Part shown: positions 10,363 through 22,598 of the stretch, one piece after another
How positions within the stretch are numbered: the first letter of the stretch is position 1
How the letters are laid out: every line of letters starts with the position of its first letter
NCBI GenBank assembly: GCA_026214975.1
Contig: CM047810.1
Coordinates: forward strand, 93,016,316 to 93,080,315
Direction: 5' to 3'
Source of the DNA: Gentiana macrophylla
Lineage: Eukaryota > Streptophyta > Magnoliopsida > Gentianales > Gentianaceae
DNA length: 64,000 nt
Program-made: the position numbers and the translations under genes
The notes under the pieces: model-generated
Told to the model about the DNA's origin: nothing
What the model saw: the letters and a program-made list of their open reading frames with translations, nothing else
Database searches by the model: none

Positions 10363-11364
10363 TGTGATGCGTGTCAAAGAGCCGGATGGATAAGTAAGAG
10401 AGATGAGATACCTATGCAACCAATCATAGTTTGTGAGGTTTTTGATGTCTGGGGATTGATTTTATGGGCCCTTACCCGTCTTCCTATGGGAACAAGTACC
10501 TTTTAGTCGCTTGCGATTATGTGTCTAAGTGGGCTGAAGCCATTGCTTCACCCACTAATGATAGAAACGTGGTCATTCGGTTCGTGAAAAAGTATATTCT
10601 GGCTAGGTTTGGAGTGCCACGAGCGATAATTAGCGACAATGGAAGTCATTTCCCAACAGACCATTTGATAAACTCCTAGAGAAATAGGGAGTCAAGCATA
10701 AAATGGGGACCGTATATCATCCCCAAACAAGTGGTTAAACGGAGGTGACTAACCATTGGATTATACGACTACTTGAGAAGACGTTGAATTCGAACCGTAA
10801 GGATTGCGCCCATAAGTTGGATGATGCATTATGGGCGCATAAGACAACGTTTAAGACGCCTAGTGGGAAGTCCCCGTTTATGTTGGTTTATGGAAAAGCA
10901 TGTCATTTACCGGTAGAGTTGGAGAATAAGTCGTATTGGGCCACACGTTTTTTGAATCTTGATGAGGGGGCAACCGGCGAGAAGAGGTTGCTACAATTAG
11001 CCGAGTTGGATGAGTTTCTCCTTCAATCTTTTGAGTGGTCAAGGGTTTATAAGGACAAGACCAAAATCCTACATGATATGAAGATCAAGCATAAGGATTT
11101 TAAGGTAGGGATGAGGTCATGCTTAACAACACTTGTCTGCATGTTTTTCAAGGCAAGCTCAAGTCTAGGTGGATGGGACCCTTTAAAATTTCCCGAGTTA
11201 TCCCTTCCGGTGCAATCGAGGTCACTCACCCGATCAAGGGTACGTTTCTGACGAACGGCATACGGTTGAAGAAATATGAGCATATGCCATATGATAAGGC
11301 CCTCGAGATTGTGACCTTTACCGACTTCCCACCGGCCGGCGAGAGTCTTGAGTCTAGCCAATGA
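10363..11364 (+). pseudogene. Integrase of element C, C-terminal two thirds
   Basis: Fragments in different frames cover the Cys pair of the HHCC finger (CDACQ), FMGPYPSS with the first catalytic Asp lost to a one-base frameshift just before 10464, [19 protein letters not shown] with the second Asp, and a SG-stop-TEVTN stretch where TAA replaces the Gln before the catalytic Glu. The region from 10745 reads DALWAHKTTFKTP and LVYGKACHLPVELE. The chromodomain-less GPY/F-type C-terminus (KSRWMGPFKISRV) is in another frame, 11119-11364. At least four lesions make it a pseudogene. Confidence 0.85.
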
Positions 11365-13127
11365 CTCTAAAAATTTGGCAAGCTTTTCTTATCCACCAAA
11401 AATTCTTCATCACGTCGAGCCAACGACAATAAACAAAAGCGCTTAGAGGAGGCAACCCACTTTTTCTTAGGTTTTTAAGTTTCTTTTTTTTGAGAAGTGA
11501 TAAAAAAATTTGACTCCCCATTCTGAATTCCGTTTCATGCTTTGTGACTGTCCATATTTTTCTATGCTATACATCTTCATACTTGTGTTTACCTACGCTT
11601 AAGGTTTCGGCCTTTCGTCGTAGTGGATTCTTGGTTTCTATGTTGTGATTGCACAGGTACCCTGGGAGATACATTGGCGGTTGTCATTTTGCATGGTTGC
11701 GCCCTAATGCCTGTTCAGCTAAGTCTTTCTTCACTTTATCACTCACACACCGAGGACGGTGTTCCGTTTCAAGTGGGGGGTGGTAGACTTAGCTTCACTG
11801 GTAGACTTAGCTTCACTTTACTACCATGTGCTTTATTTTTATACATCAAATAAGTCATATGCTTGGTGTTTGGTCCTTACTGAGTGAAATTGAGCCGTTT
11901 ATAAAACTTTTCACGAATTTGATGATGTGAATCCTATGTGAGTCATTGTATTCGTTGGTTAATTATTTGTCATAAGTTGAATGCATGCGAGTCAAACCTT
12001 GATCTTGTTGTGGAAATGGAATTTTTATGCATGTACTAGCTTTGCTTTCATGAGTTGTGGTTTATTATTGAATGATTATATTTGACATAGACATTAATCA
12101 GTTACCTAGAAATTATACCATTAACTTTGAGGCGAAATAGAAAGGCCAATCTTGGTAGATTAAGGGATGACGGTCTTGGAATTTCATTGACCCAACTAGA
12201 GCCAAATAGCCAACCTTGTACATCATTTCCACAGAAACACCTCTAAGCCTTTGTATTGTGTTTAGACCCCCACCCGAACTTAGCCATTCGTTGATTAGCC
12301 TATAATTACCGATCCTTAGCCTTTATTTGTGGTCTACGTTTCTTTGGTACCCTACGAGTGAGTTTTAATCTTATGTTGGGCACACTTGCTAGCACAAGTG
12401 TGGGATGGCGGAGATGTGTATTCATGGATGGTGTTGGTGTATATTTTGCATTACGAATGAGAAGGGGTAGCAAAAAGTGTTGGTTTTGGTATATCAAAAC
12501 GGAAAAAAAAAACAAAAGTCGAAAAAAAATCAGTCAAAAATTGAATAAAAAGTTTGAATAAAGTTGAGTCAAAGAATGTATAATGAAGGCCATGTATTAA
12601 TTCTTCCAATGTGGCGTTGGTGGGACGAGTTCATATTGAAGTATGTTGGGATTTGAGAGTAAAGAAGGAGGATGCTTGCTTGAACCAAGCTAAGGAGGTG
12701 AGTTATGAGGCAATTTCAAGAAGTTTTGATTAAGCTCACTCATTTTTATCTTTCGATATTCCTTTTATCCTTTCGTTTGGCCCCGTCTCTAGCCTAACGT
12801 TACAACCGTGCAAGTCCTGTCTGACCTTAGTTAGCCTTGACCTGACCTCGATTAGTGGAGATGATTATTTATAAGCCTATGGTGTAACACCATTAGTCAT
12901 GCATTTGTAATCTGAGCCGGTTGGCCGTGATTAATGATTGAGAAACTATACACACACACATTCTGTTTCTATAACAAGAAAATTTTTGGCTCGTGTTTGT
13001 TTGCTCGTTGAATAGTTTTTACTCATTGGATATTTTGGTTTTCCATATGATCGCAACGTTGACCTCATGATTTATTTTTGAATCGCTTGATTTGCTCAAG
13101 GGCGAGCAAACGCTAAGTGGGGGTAGT
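11365..13127 (+). other. 3' non-coding region of element C
   Basis: No credible ORF. It contains the Athila-like GGAGGCAACCCA phrase near 11447, a short direct repeat of GGTAGACTTAGCTTCACT (about 11783-11820), and a block at 12140-12340 that is also present in elements H and J. It ends with a hairpin and the polypurine tract. Only weak short frames are present, without homology I recognise. Confidence 0.7.
13091..13126 (+). promoter_or_regulatory. Hairpin plus polypurine tract before 3' LTR of element C
   Basis: TTTGCTC-AAGGGC-GAGCAAA (13091-13110) is a perfect 7-bp stem with a 6-nt loop. It is followed at once by CGCTAAGTGGGGGTAG, the plus-strand primer tract, and the LTR start TGATAAG. The same arrangement occurs in elements H and J. 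Confidence 0.7.
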
Positions 13128-14258
13128 TGATAAGTGTCAACTTTGCTATCATTTCGTGCATTTTACCCCATACTTGTAGCCTATCCGATGTAATTTTGGG
13201 GTAGTTAAATGGTTTTTATCGGCATATTTCACCACGGGTTAAATCACGAGACGATAGGACGTTTACGTCGGAAATCTCCATATTTTTGGGTGGTTTGTGT
13301 GTGCTTTATTGGCATTTGGCATGCCTGGGTTTTCTTGTTTTTGTTTGTTATAGGTGTGGCGTGATAGAGGGCATGACGAGGATCAAAGAGGTATAAAAAT
13401 CGTCCAAAACGGAATTCGTGTGAGAAAATGACACGAGATACAAATTCAAGCATTCGAAAAGAATAATTAAAGAAATAAATAATTAATTCATTTTTTAAGG
13501 GATCCTAACTTTAGTTCACAATGGGGAGTTAGTTCTCGGAATATGGTTTTAACCCTTTGTGAATAAAATAATAAAAATAGATAAATAAATAATTAAAACC
13601 AAAGGGCACAAGTCGAAGGCCGGAGATTCATTAAAGTTGGTGCATGCATTTATTGAGGGCCCCGCGTCTCTTTAGCTGAAAATTCAATGCGAGACAAGCT
13701 TGCGCGACGGGATTTTCCGGAAAAATTACGGAGTCGACGATTTGTTTTTATATAAAAGCCACTTAGGTCAAATTTTTATACACAAATTTCATATTATAGT
13801 TTTATTTTTCACTGCAGTCACTTATTAGAATAGATTTATTTTATTTTCTGCAATTTTTCTTCAACAACAACAGTTGTTTCCTTTATTTTATTACTCGATT
13901 ACAACACAACGAAGTGACGATTCGAGTGGCGGATTGCTACGTTTTTCATTGATAATTTTTATTCAATCTTTTTATCATGCTTTTTATCAATTCCTTCATG
14001 AATTCATGTGCATTTATTTTTATTATGAGTAGCTAATTTTTTTTGATAGCTAGATTATGTGATGGAACTACGAAATTAATACATAAACGATGATCTAGGG
14101 ATGAGTAGGGCTTAAAAATTAAATCTTTTAAATTGTTTTGTCCTAAAGTTTGACCTTAATGCTTGAATTAATTTGATCACCTAATTCATGATTCCACACA
14201 CGAACTTTATAAATGTATTTTGCGAGGGAGTGTGCGAACTAGAATTTTAGGATTGCCA
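13128..14258 (+). repeat. 3' LTR of element C (5' part)
   Basis: Begins TGATAAGTGTC after the polypurine tract. It carries a TATA box at 13749-13757 and the GTGCGAACTAGAATT phrase near 14231, which is familiar from Athila-type LTRs. It stops at about 14258, where sequence typical of element D's LTR starts. No second copy lies in the window, so the end is inferred. Confidence 0.6.
13749..13757 (+). promoter_or_regulatory. Putative TATA box in LTR of element C
   Basis: TATATAAAA, about 620 bp into the LTR. Confidence 0.5.
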
Positions 14259-14490
14259 TGTGACGATGCCAAGAATGAACCTACCCCCGTGGCACCTCTG
14301 TAGTGGCCCAACGTTAAGTGTGAGAGAAAGGCTATCTAGAGGGTCGGATGTCCCAGCAGCCGGGCTAGAGTAGTTCGGCTACTCTCCCTAGCCTCTCTAG
14401 GTCAGCCAAGGCTTAGGGCTAACCTACGAGTAGTATAGGCACAAGTACTATCCCGACCTCTGCAGGTCGACCAATACTTGTATTCAAACT
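14259..14490 (+). repeat. 5' LTR of element D, left part
   Basis: Begins TGTGACGATG by inference from the change in sequence character, and ends at the AAACT target duplication of element E. It is rich in short palindromic phrases with CTCTCTAGG and CTCTGCAGG cores. Confidence 0.5.
14486..14490 (+). repeat. Target-site duplication of element E, left copy
   Basis: AAACT directly before the LTR start TGTTAGG; the matching AAACT follows the right LTR at 57396-57400. Confidence 0.85.
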
Positions 14491-16277
14491 TGTTAGGTGT
14501 ATTTATTTTTATTGTTTTATTTAATATTGATATTATTATTCATATTTATTATTCTCATATTCACCGATGTAGTATTTACTACTGAAAACCCTAAAGTATA
14601 TCGTTTATGTAATCACTTAACTTCGGTGTATGGGATATACACGGGAGGATTGAGTTAGTGAAGATGTACTTAAAATACAATTAGCCCGTAGTGAAGTTAA
14701 TCGAGAGTATCGGGTCTCTCCTTTAACGTGCTATTGTCGCGCGAGAACACAATACGTGTGATTGTCTTATCCGGACTTTCGGTTAAGAGAACCTAGTGGG
14801 GCATTTATATATGATAGATATATCATATAAATTTGGACCGATTTGATTAGAGTTCACGATATAATTCCGTAATCGAAGTCTTATCGAATCAATCGATGAT
14901 CATATTTATGGATATATCTTAATCTCGAGGTGATCACGATCAACCGCTTGAATCGCATTATGAGGTTTGACTTGACGGTTAAGGATTACACCGAGTCGTG
15001 ATCCGAATTACCCCATCTTGGCATTGTCTTTGGATTAAGTGAGTAGTCGTGTTATCACGATATCGGAATCCATTCCTTCCATTTATGGAAGTAGATAAAC
15101 GATTCCCTTATTTGTTAATCCTAAACCGATCGATCCGTGGAGTTCATATTACACTGATTAGCTACCAGTGAGTTGTATGAATTAATTGATCACTAGGGGG
15201 TTAATGGTAAATAAGGATAAGAGGTTCTGAAAAGGGATAACGGTAACTTACCGATTTAGAATGAACAGTCTATGTAGGATTAATCCATATGTAATGATTA
15301 TATCAATGGACGCTTATTATCATTCTCGTGAGGAGATAAATATAATATCATAATCGGAGTGCAGTCACGGGATTATGGTGGCATATTCCTATGATTGATT
15401 TATCGAATATAATTATTCTGTTCGTAAGATAATTATTTATTTGATTTATCGGAGCCGCTGATTATTAGTCCATGGTCCCGACGTGCCTCCAATATAGCAT
15501 AGCTATTCTCGGACGTCAAATCCTAATAATATTAATTTAGTTCTTATTAGAATTTAATTAAAACGATATGTGAATTAATTGTTTAGTGGACTATTAAATT
15601 AGTTGGGCTAAATAATTAAATATGTGAAAAAGACATTTTTCATAATCTTGGCAAAATTAGTGTTATGGCCGAAAATTAATATTGACTAGGTCAATAAGCA
15701 TAATTTCGGCCAACACATGTTTAGGAAACAAGAAATTAGTTTTCTTGTGAATTAATAAGACATGTGCACAAAATATTTATTGGATAAATATTTATGGTAA
15801 GAAATAAAGATAAATATTTTTCTAGATTTGTTCTAGAATATTATGAGATTATCTTTATTTATTGGATTTATTTATTTGCAAAATAAAATCTTTGGAGGAC
15901 AAGGATTACTCTCATATATAAAGAGAGTTCTCCCAAGCCTAAAACACTACACATAAAAATTTCGACTTCTCTTAGAGAGAAGGAGCAAAAATTTTCGGCC
16001 AAGGGGATTGAAGGAAAATCTTGGAGGTTTTCCGGATAGCATATCGGAAGGATTCGAGACGAGGATTTCCTTCCACCGGGAGTTGCTCGGATCACACGTA
16101 CGGAAGATCGTGGTGCTCTTCACACCTTCTTTTCTTTGCGGGTCTTCAACTTGGATTTTGAGATCCAAGAGGTATGTTCTACAACTCCCTTGTAGACGTA
16201 GATCTAGTTATTTTATTACGTGTGAATTATAGATCTAGATCCTTAAATCGCTTCCGTTGCGGATGGTATTACTAACA
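14491..16277 (+). repeat. 5' LTR of element E
   Basis: Begins TGTTAGGTGT and ends TACTAACA. It matches 55576-57395 along its whole length with scattered substitutions and many 1-5-nt indels. A TATA box lies at 15914-15923. Confidence 0.9.
15914..15923 (+). promoter_or_regulatory. Putative TATA box in 5' LTR of element E
   Basis: ATATATAAAG, conserved at 57035-57044 in the other LTR, about 355 bp before the LTR end. Confidence 0.55.
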
Positions 16278-16569
16278 GTGGTATCAGTCGCCAAGGTGAT
16301 CTATATTTATACGTATAAAATATTAGATCTAGGAGTGGTAAACATGTAGATTTTTTTGTCCTAATATTTGATAGGGGCCGAAATTTTTATTTTTATTTTT
16401 TATGTTGCGATTGTTGTGGTTTGAAGTGATGGATTGAGGTTCGTATTGTTTACTCGTTAGATCTATTGTAAACTCATATAAATTCGTTTATATGAGTATA
16501 GGAAATTTTGTAATTTTAGTTTCCTAGAAGTAGATCTGTTTTGTCTCTGTTCGTTTTTTATTTATTCCC

Positions 16570-17060
16570 GGAGATTGAGCCGTTGAAACGACAATCCCTC
16601 CGTTCAGAATGAAGAATAAAAGTTTATGATCAATCCCTCAAAATTTGGTGTCGATCGGAGTCCGTCTCAAAATCAGATCGGTGCAATAAAGTTACCGCTG
16701 TAACAGAAAAGCACAGCAGCCGTAAAAACCCTAGCTGTGAGTTCGTCGAATTTCTGGAAGAGTTTGGAACGTTGAAACATTGATCCGACCGTTCAGATTG
16801 ACTATCATGGAGTTATAAACAAGCCCTAAAACTTTCAGGTGGATCGGGTGTTGTCTCGATGCCCGATCGGCCCCGGGAAGACACTGCTGCGCCGCAGTTA
16901 TAAACAGATGCAGCAGTTGGATCGGCGGCTTACTGGGATCAATTGGGCCGTCAAAACACAGATCCAACCGTCCATATTCAAGTAGGAGGAGTGAATAACA
17001 GGACCACAAAGTTTCGTGACGATCAAAGTTCTTTTGGATGTCCGATCATCGATAATACGC
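16570..17060 (+). repeat. Three degenerate ~185-bp tandem repeats in element E
   Basis: A phrase of the form CCGTTGAAAC...GATCC-ACCGTTCAGA...AAGTTT...GATCGGA...TGTC recurs with anchors at 16581, 16770 and 16949 (spacing 189 and 179 bp). The copies are strongly diverged but collinear. Confidence 0.6.
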
Positions 17061-18614
17061 AGCAGCAGCAGATCAGAAAATTGTAAACCCTAGTTAGGGT
17101 TTGTTTGTGTTTTTTTTTTTAGGTTAGATTCGGGGTACCAACGATCCATCTCGGTGTTTAAATTTTCCGCAATTTATTTTTTATTTGTTTGATCATAAAA
17201 TAGATATAAAATCGGAATTGCCATGACGTGCATCATATCATAAATTCACTCCATGCATACATGTAGAATTTTAATTTTGGTAATTAAAATAGGCATGTAT
17301 ACCAACTCGCGTAATTAGTTGAAATTTAATTAATACGTGGTAATTAATTAATTTAGTAACTAATTAAAGATCCGAGGACGGGTTATGAAATCGTTAAGCC
17401 TTTCGGTGTGTGTTCTCGGTGAACCGCCTTAAAAGCCCAAACGAGATCACGTTTTCGATTCGTAGTGTCTACGAGATTGAATGATGGTAAAAGAACAACA
17501 AATCTTGGATAAAAATGGTTCGCCTATAGGTTGGGTGGTCAACTGAGCTTCGCTCGACCGACTTAACCCTCCTAGTGTGATGTATGCACGGGGGTCCGGC
17601 AAGACTAAGCTACACTGGAGAGCGGATGGGTGATTCCTTCTTATCTCAATGGGGCTGTCTTGACCCGATTTCGTCCGACTGTCACATATGTTCCAACGAA
17701 TAGGACGGGTAGGCTTGCCTACGTTACCGACACCATTCGAATCCTTGATTTGATGTGCTTTTATGTTAACATCAAAAAGACGTGGTTAGTTAACCCACCA
17801 CCACTTCCAAAATATTGAGTGGGAGCGGGGAAGGCGACAGCCAACCCCACGGCCTCTACTATAGATACAAGTAAGTGAGAGAAGGGTGACGCCTCGCGGC
17901 GCTTTGATTTCGTCCCCCTACGGATGGTGTTCACCCCTATCAACATTCATGGCTTTGTCTCCGAAAGGATAGGATTTCCGGGTACTCGTCGGGTCACTGA
18001 TCTATCCTACGACGGCATACTCGGGGCGTACCTAAGAGATCCGATATAGTAGGTCACACTCATCATGGGTATTCTTGATAATATCTAGGCTAAAAAGGAA
18101 GGTAGTCAATGAATAAAAGGATGTTCGATTCTTGTGGGATGTTCGATTCTCACAAGTTATTCATTGATGAGATTGTCTCGATTTAACTGTCATCTCTTTG
18201 ACCTACCCTACGGCGGCACTGAGATGCGAGGTTAAAACCTTGGAATGGTAGAGTAGACTTACTTATAGTTTACAATTCCTAAAATAAAATAATATAGTAG
18301 TGTTAAACTTGAATTAATATATGTCATTTTATTTACAGCATTATATCCCTTACTAAATTGCTTAAAATTTATAATTGACTAGTATTGACTTCTTTAAAAA
18401 GTGGAAAGTAACTAGAACGTTGAACTAGTTAATCGATAATGCAATTATTTTTCGAAAGAGATATTTTCTCTTAAGCCTTTTAAAAACCAGAGTGACATAT
18501 ATGTATGTCACTAGTGTCATTCGTGTCAAACGGGAGACAAACTTAGTTTGATCAAAGGTGATTTCGGACTTTGAAATTCTTCTAGTGAATTTTGAGTGTG
18601 TAGTGATTACACGA

Positions 18615-19010
18615 GTAATTTTCTAATTGAAATCGGAAAATCATGAAGTGTTACTAGTTGGACGATATTTGGAATCGATGAACCAGTGGGAGCTTTATGA
18701 TTTGTGGTTTTTCTAGAACATTAGAAAAGTGTAACTGACTACACACGTAACAGTTCTAATTGAAAAACCGGAAAGTCATGAAATGTTGCTAGTTGGACGA
18801 TATTTGGAATCGATGAACTAGTGGGAGTTCTATGATTTGTTGTTTTTCTGGAAACACTGGAACTATGTACGAAAGATTTTCTAATCGAAAAAATCGGAAA
18901 ATCATAAAATAAAGCATTGCTCGTTAGACGGTATTTGGAACCGATAAACTAGTGGGAGCTTTAATGTTATGATTTGTTGTGTTTTCTGGTATATTAAAAT
19001 CCGAGAAGTG
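18615..19010 (+). repeat. Three ~130-bp tandem repeats in element E
   Basis: Units contain TCGGAAAATCATGAA, GTTGGACGATATTTGGAA, TCGATGAACTAGTGGGAG and TTATGATTTGT. Anchors lie at 18660, 18795 and 18926 (spacing 135 and 131 bp). Confidence 0.75.
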
Positions 19011-20278
19011 TCGACGAGTAACACTCGAAATAGACATCCCACGGTTCAAGAGTAGTGTCTACTCAAACGAACCGCTGGTTCAAGACTGTTTCCATTCACG
19101 GAAAGTCAAGAATGGGAGAATATGTCTAAAAGTGTTAGTCATCTAAACTGAGAAAACTATAAGGCTGAATCGAAAATCAATTAACTGAAAATCATAGGAT
19201 AAGGACAGTGATTTTGGATCACCAACCTATGAATCCTTGGCGATTTTCTCGAGCTAAGTTCTTTGGAAGAACAAGGTAGCAGTGCATTTAACGATTAAAA
19301 GAGTAAACAACGGGCAGTTAATTTTAGCTAGAATAGTGGGAGTGTAAGGAAATGCATCTCGGATTCAATCCTTGGATATCGCGAAAAATTATTTTCTGTT
19401 TAAGATTCGTTGGAACGAATGGATTTACCTTCTATTCGATAATTTGTTTGTCATATAGAAAGTGAATATACCATTTGTAGTACGAATCCAAGACTCGGAC
19501 TTTTGTTTGATAAAGTCAAAACCATTTACAACTGCTGAAATATGTATATAAAACACATCTTAAGAACTATTAAAAGCAATTGGTTTCTATATTTAGATAA
19601 ACGCTTCTTCATATTCCATAGTTAGTGCATAGTCCCTAAAAGACAAGACCTGAAGACTGGCTCATGGTGATTCCTTTCTCCCAGTCTGGTTATATTGTCT
19701 CAAAGGTTCAATGACTAATTTTCCTTTCAATCGGGAAAGGATAATGGTTTTAAAGAAGTAACATAGCATGTTCATGACGACCTTCGGGGTCTGATGAAAG
19801 ATACAAGCTAGTAGGAGCTTCCGAGTTGTGACTTCTTGTCTGATAACTATTCAAACACTCCGGAAAGTTTATCCAAAATATTTTGAGGTTTCTCTGTTTT
19901 TCAACAGAGATAGAGTATTCTATACTCGGAATAGGCCATTCATAGTCCTCGAGACTGATGCTCAGCCTGCCTCATTGTGACATGTTCTCACTAAATGAGA
20001 AACCGTTAAATTGCCTTATATAGTTTTAGATGTGCTACAATACACTGCTTAACTCAATAAAGATATTGGAAGCAAAATAATGGTTTACATTGAAATGTAA
20101 GACCGAGAAGTCTACCTAGAATATGCTTTGGAATTTACGGATAAGGTGTGGATTCGGTTCACCCCACTTCCATAAATATAAGCATTTAGCACACGGTGCT
20201 TGAAGGTAGATCTGGGAATTTCGCGCACACGTTCGGTCAGTGACCAATCGTTATATATCTTGTAACATTGAGAAAAAG

Positions 20279-20283
20279 GTTTG
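20279..20283 (+). repeat. Target-site duplication of element F, left copy
   Basis: GTTTG before the 5' LTR; the same five bases follow the 3' LTR at 53705-53709. Confidence 0.9.
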
Positions 20284-20592
20284 TGTGGAAAATATTACAT
20301 ATAAAGTAGTATGTAATATTTATTTATTTCGTGTATACATTATTTGTACACTTTATTTGTAACGGACATATTAATTGTGGTACATATAAACAATTAATAT
20401 GTCAAACACTAGTTACTTTATGTCATAGACATACTTTTACTTTTTAGAGTAAAAGCTTGCCGCCCATATCTAGTGGCCGCCCAAGCTAGCTAGTATCTCC
20501 CATCAATTGTAGCTATTTATACCTCTTTCATTTGATGAATAAACTAAGTTGAAGTTTACTCAAGTATAATTTACTTTCTCAAACTCTCTTCA
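20284..20592 (+). repeat. 5' LTR of element F
   Basis: TGTGGAAAAT...CTCTCTTCA, 309 bp, 3 differences from 53396-53704. A TATA-like TATTTATAC lies at 20514-20522. The 3' end is shared with the LTR of element G while the 5' part is not. Confidence 0.95.
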
Positions 20593-20605
20593 TGGTATCA
20601 GAGCC
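20593..20605 (+). other. Primer-binding site of element F
   Basis: TGGTATCAGAGCC, complementary to the 3' end of initiator tRNA-Met, directly after the LTR. Confidence 0.9.
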
Positions 20606-20654
20606 TTAAACTCCTGAATCCGCTGCAAACTCTTAGTACCCTGTTGAATCAAGA

Positions 20655-21713
20655 ATGTCTTCATTATCTGAAGCTTCATCACCCTCAGTTGAGTCCCAGC
20701 TGCCTCAGCAGACTGGGGTCACTGAAAACCACTCTTTTACAAATAATAGACTTGATGGCAACAACTACCTGCTGTGGTCAAGATCTATAAAAATGTATAT
20801 CTCAGGCCAGAGCAAGATGGGATATTTGTCTGGTTCCAAACCTGCCCCTGCTGAAACTGACCCCAAGTTTGAAGCACGGGATACAGAAAATAACCAAGTC
20901 ATGACCATCCTCACGAGGTCAATGACAAAAGAGATCAGTGAGAACTTCATGATGTATGATACTGCAAAGGAAATCTGGGACAATGCCAGAGACCTTTACT
21001 CAAAAAAGGACAATACATCTGAGGTATATGATCTTGAAGCTCAAATCCAAAATTGCAGGCAAGGGGATATGTCTGTAACTCAATACTTCAACCAACTATC
21101 TAGGGCATGGCAACACCTAGATATGTTGGAAACTCACCCCTGGAATGATGTCAAGGATGCTGCCCTTTATAAGGACATTATTGAGAAAAAGAAAGTATTC
21201 AAGTTTCTTACTGGACTGAATCCTACTCTTGATGATGTTAGGGGAAGAATCCTTGCCACAAAACCTCTCCCCACTCTCAAATCCATGTTTGCTGAAGTCA
21301 AACATGAGGAAAGCAGGAGAAAAGTGATGCTGCTGAACTCCTCTGCTGACAACCCAGCTGAAAGTGCTACCCTGCTGACTGTCAGGAAGCCTGCTGAGGT
21401 TACTGAGACTGTCAGGAAGCCTACTGATCGAACTGGAAAGTTGTTCTGTGAGCACTGCAAACGCACAAATCACACCAAGGACACTTGCTGGAAGCTACAT
21501 GGCATGCCTAAATCCTCCAAGCCTACCAGGGAAAGTCAGGGCAGGCATGTCAATGAAGAGGAGAATGATAATAAGTTGAATGCTCAGTTTGCTGCATTCA
21601 AAGCTTTCCTCACTCAACAAAAAGAAGGTAGTCCCTCTACTGACACGGCTACTCAAGCTAGTGCAGGTAAATTCTACTCTTCTATTAGTAATGAAACATG
21701 GATTGTTGATTAG
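20655..21713 (+). pseudogene. gag of element F, ending in the protease motif
   Basis: An intact 352-codon frame from ATG 20655. Residues 30-60 read RLDGNNYLLWSRSIKMYI, the start of the UBN2/Retrotran_gag_2-type capsid domain that runs to about residue 210. A CX2CX4HX4C zinc knuckle (CEHCKRTNHTKDTC) lies near residues 265-278 and would bind RNA. The frame runs on toward protease and ends at TAG 21711-21713, exactly where the catalytic DSGAS begins; element G keeps that motif. Gag would build the cytoplasmic particle. This gag is complete, but fusion to pol is cut. Confidence 0.85.
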
Positions 21714-22598
21714 GGCCTCTCTCTCATGATGGTGGCAATAAAAACCTCATAACTCACCTTATGCCATGTCATCAAATTCATAAAATTAAGGCTCATTGAT
21801 GGATCTATCTCTCATGCAAAAGGTTTTGGAAATGTTAAACTCACTAATAAGATATGCCTAAAGGATGTCCTATTTGTTCCAAAATTAGACTGCTGCAACC
21901 TCATATCTCACAAGTAAACTTGCAAAAGATTTGAATTGGACTGTTGTGTTTAATAAGAATCAGTGCACTTTCTGGACCCCTTCTTCACAGAAGTGATTGG
22001 GAGGGCTAAAAAACTCGCTCAGATTGTATGTGGTCAACCTCGTTTGAAGACAGTAAGATCAAGATCGAACCGCCTGCCTGACTGCACTCAAACCTTAGAC
22101 AATATCATGTTATGGCATTATAGACTAGGACATCCAAGTTTTGGCTATTTAAAGTCTGTAATTCCTTAACTATTTAAAGGATGTAATGTCAATGATCTTC
22201 AATGTGATATTTGTCAAGAGTAAAAAGTATAATTCATAGTGATGTATGGGGACCTTCAAGAGTAAAAAGTATAACAGGAAAAAGGTGGTTTGTCACTTTC
22301 ATTGATGATCATACCAGAAACACATGGCTGTTTTTAATGAAGGATAAATCTGAAGTTGGAGCAGTTTTTCAGGAATTTTACAACATGATCTCTACTCAAT
22401 TTGACACTAAGATCATGATCTTAAAGACTGATAATGCACTTGAATACTATGAGTCTAACCTCAGTAATTTCTTGATGGATAAGGGAATTGTCCATATCAG
22501 TAGTTGTGTGGAAACACCTCAACAAAATGGGGTTGCTGAGAGAAAGAACAGGCACCTACTAGAGATGGCTAGATCAATCATGTTCACTACACATGTTC
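21714..22598 (+). pseudogene. Protease to integrase start of element F (broken)
   Basis: Fragments of the protease and pre-integrase region (LTNKICLKDVLFVPKLD, then LDNIMLWHYRLGHPSFGYL) are scattered in different frames with stops. About 66 bp present in element G at 24530-24600 are replaced at 22214 by a short copy of downstream sequence. From 22238 the integrase core is open: HSDVWGP (first Asp), DDHTRNTWLF, KTDNALEYYE (second Asp), TPQQNGVAERKN (Glu) until element G interrupts at 22599. All three catalytic residues are present in this piece. Confidence 0.85.
22594..22598 (+). repeat. Target-site duplication of element G, left copy
   Basis: TGTTC, repeated after the 3' LTR at 27535-27539. 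The host integrase of F continues in register after the second copy. Confidence 0.92.

Larger units (their letters stand above)
10363..14258 (+). mobile_element. Element C: Athila-like gypsy element, 3' part
   Basis: Starts inside the integrase zinc finger (CDACQRAG), continues through the integrase to its C-terminal domain, then 1.76 kb of non-coding 3' region, a polypurine tract and an LTR start at 13128. The GGAGGCAACCCA phrase after the pol end (about 11447) is familiar from Athila-type elements. The LTR is cut at about 14258, where element D begins. Confidence 0.75.
16278..20283 (+). other. Internal region of element E, 5' part (non-coding)
   Basis: Starts with a PBS-like TGGTATCAGTCGCC at 16279. 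I find no gag or pol domain in any frame; the longest frames are short and lack ATG context or homology. It holds degenerate tandem repeats at 16570-17060 and 18615-19010 and a CTATCCTACGACGGC motif at about 18000 that recurs in the 3' part. The last five bases, GTTTG, are the target duplication of element F. Confidence 0.75.

Noticed and set aside
11623..11853. Plus-strand 76-codon frame
   Set aside because: It lies in the 3' non-coding region of element C, and the related sequence in J does not keep the frame.
15868..16232. Short overlapping frames on both strands, conserved again at 57068-57353
   Set aside because: They are conserved only because they lie in the two LTR copies of element E; no domain and no coding bias visible.
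16731..17009. Minus-strand 92-codon frame
   Set aside because: It lies in the degenerate repeats of element E, has no domain and is not repeated as protein in the other units.
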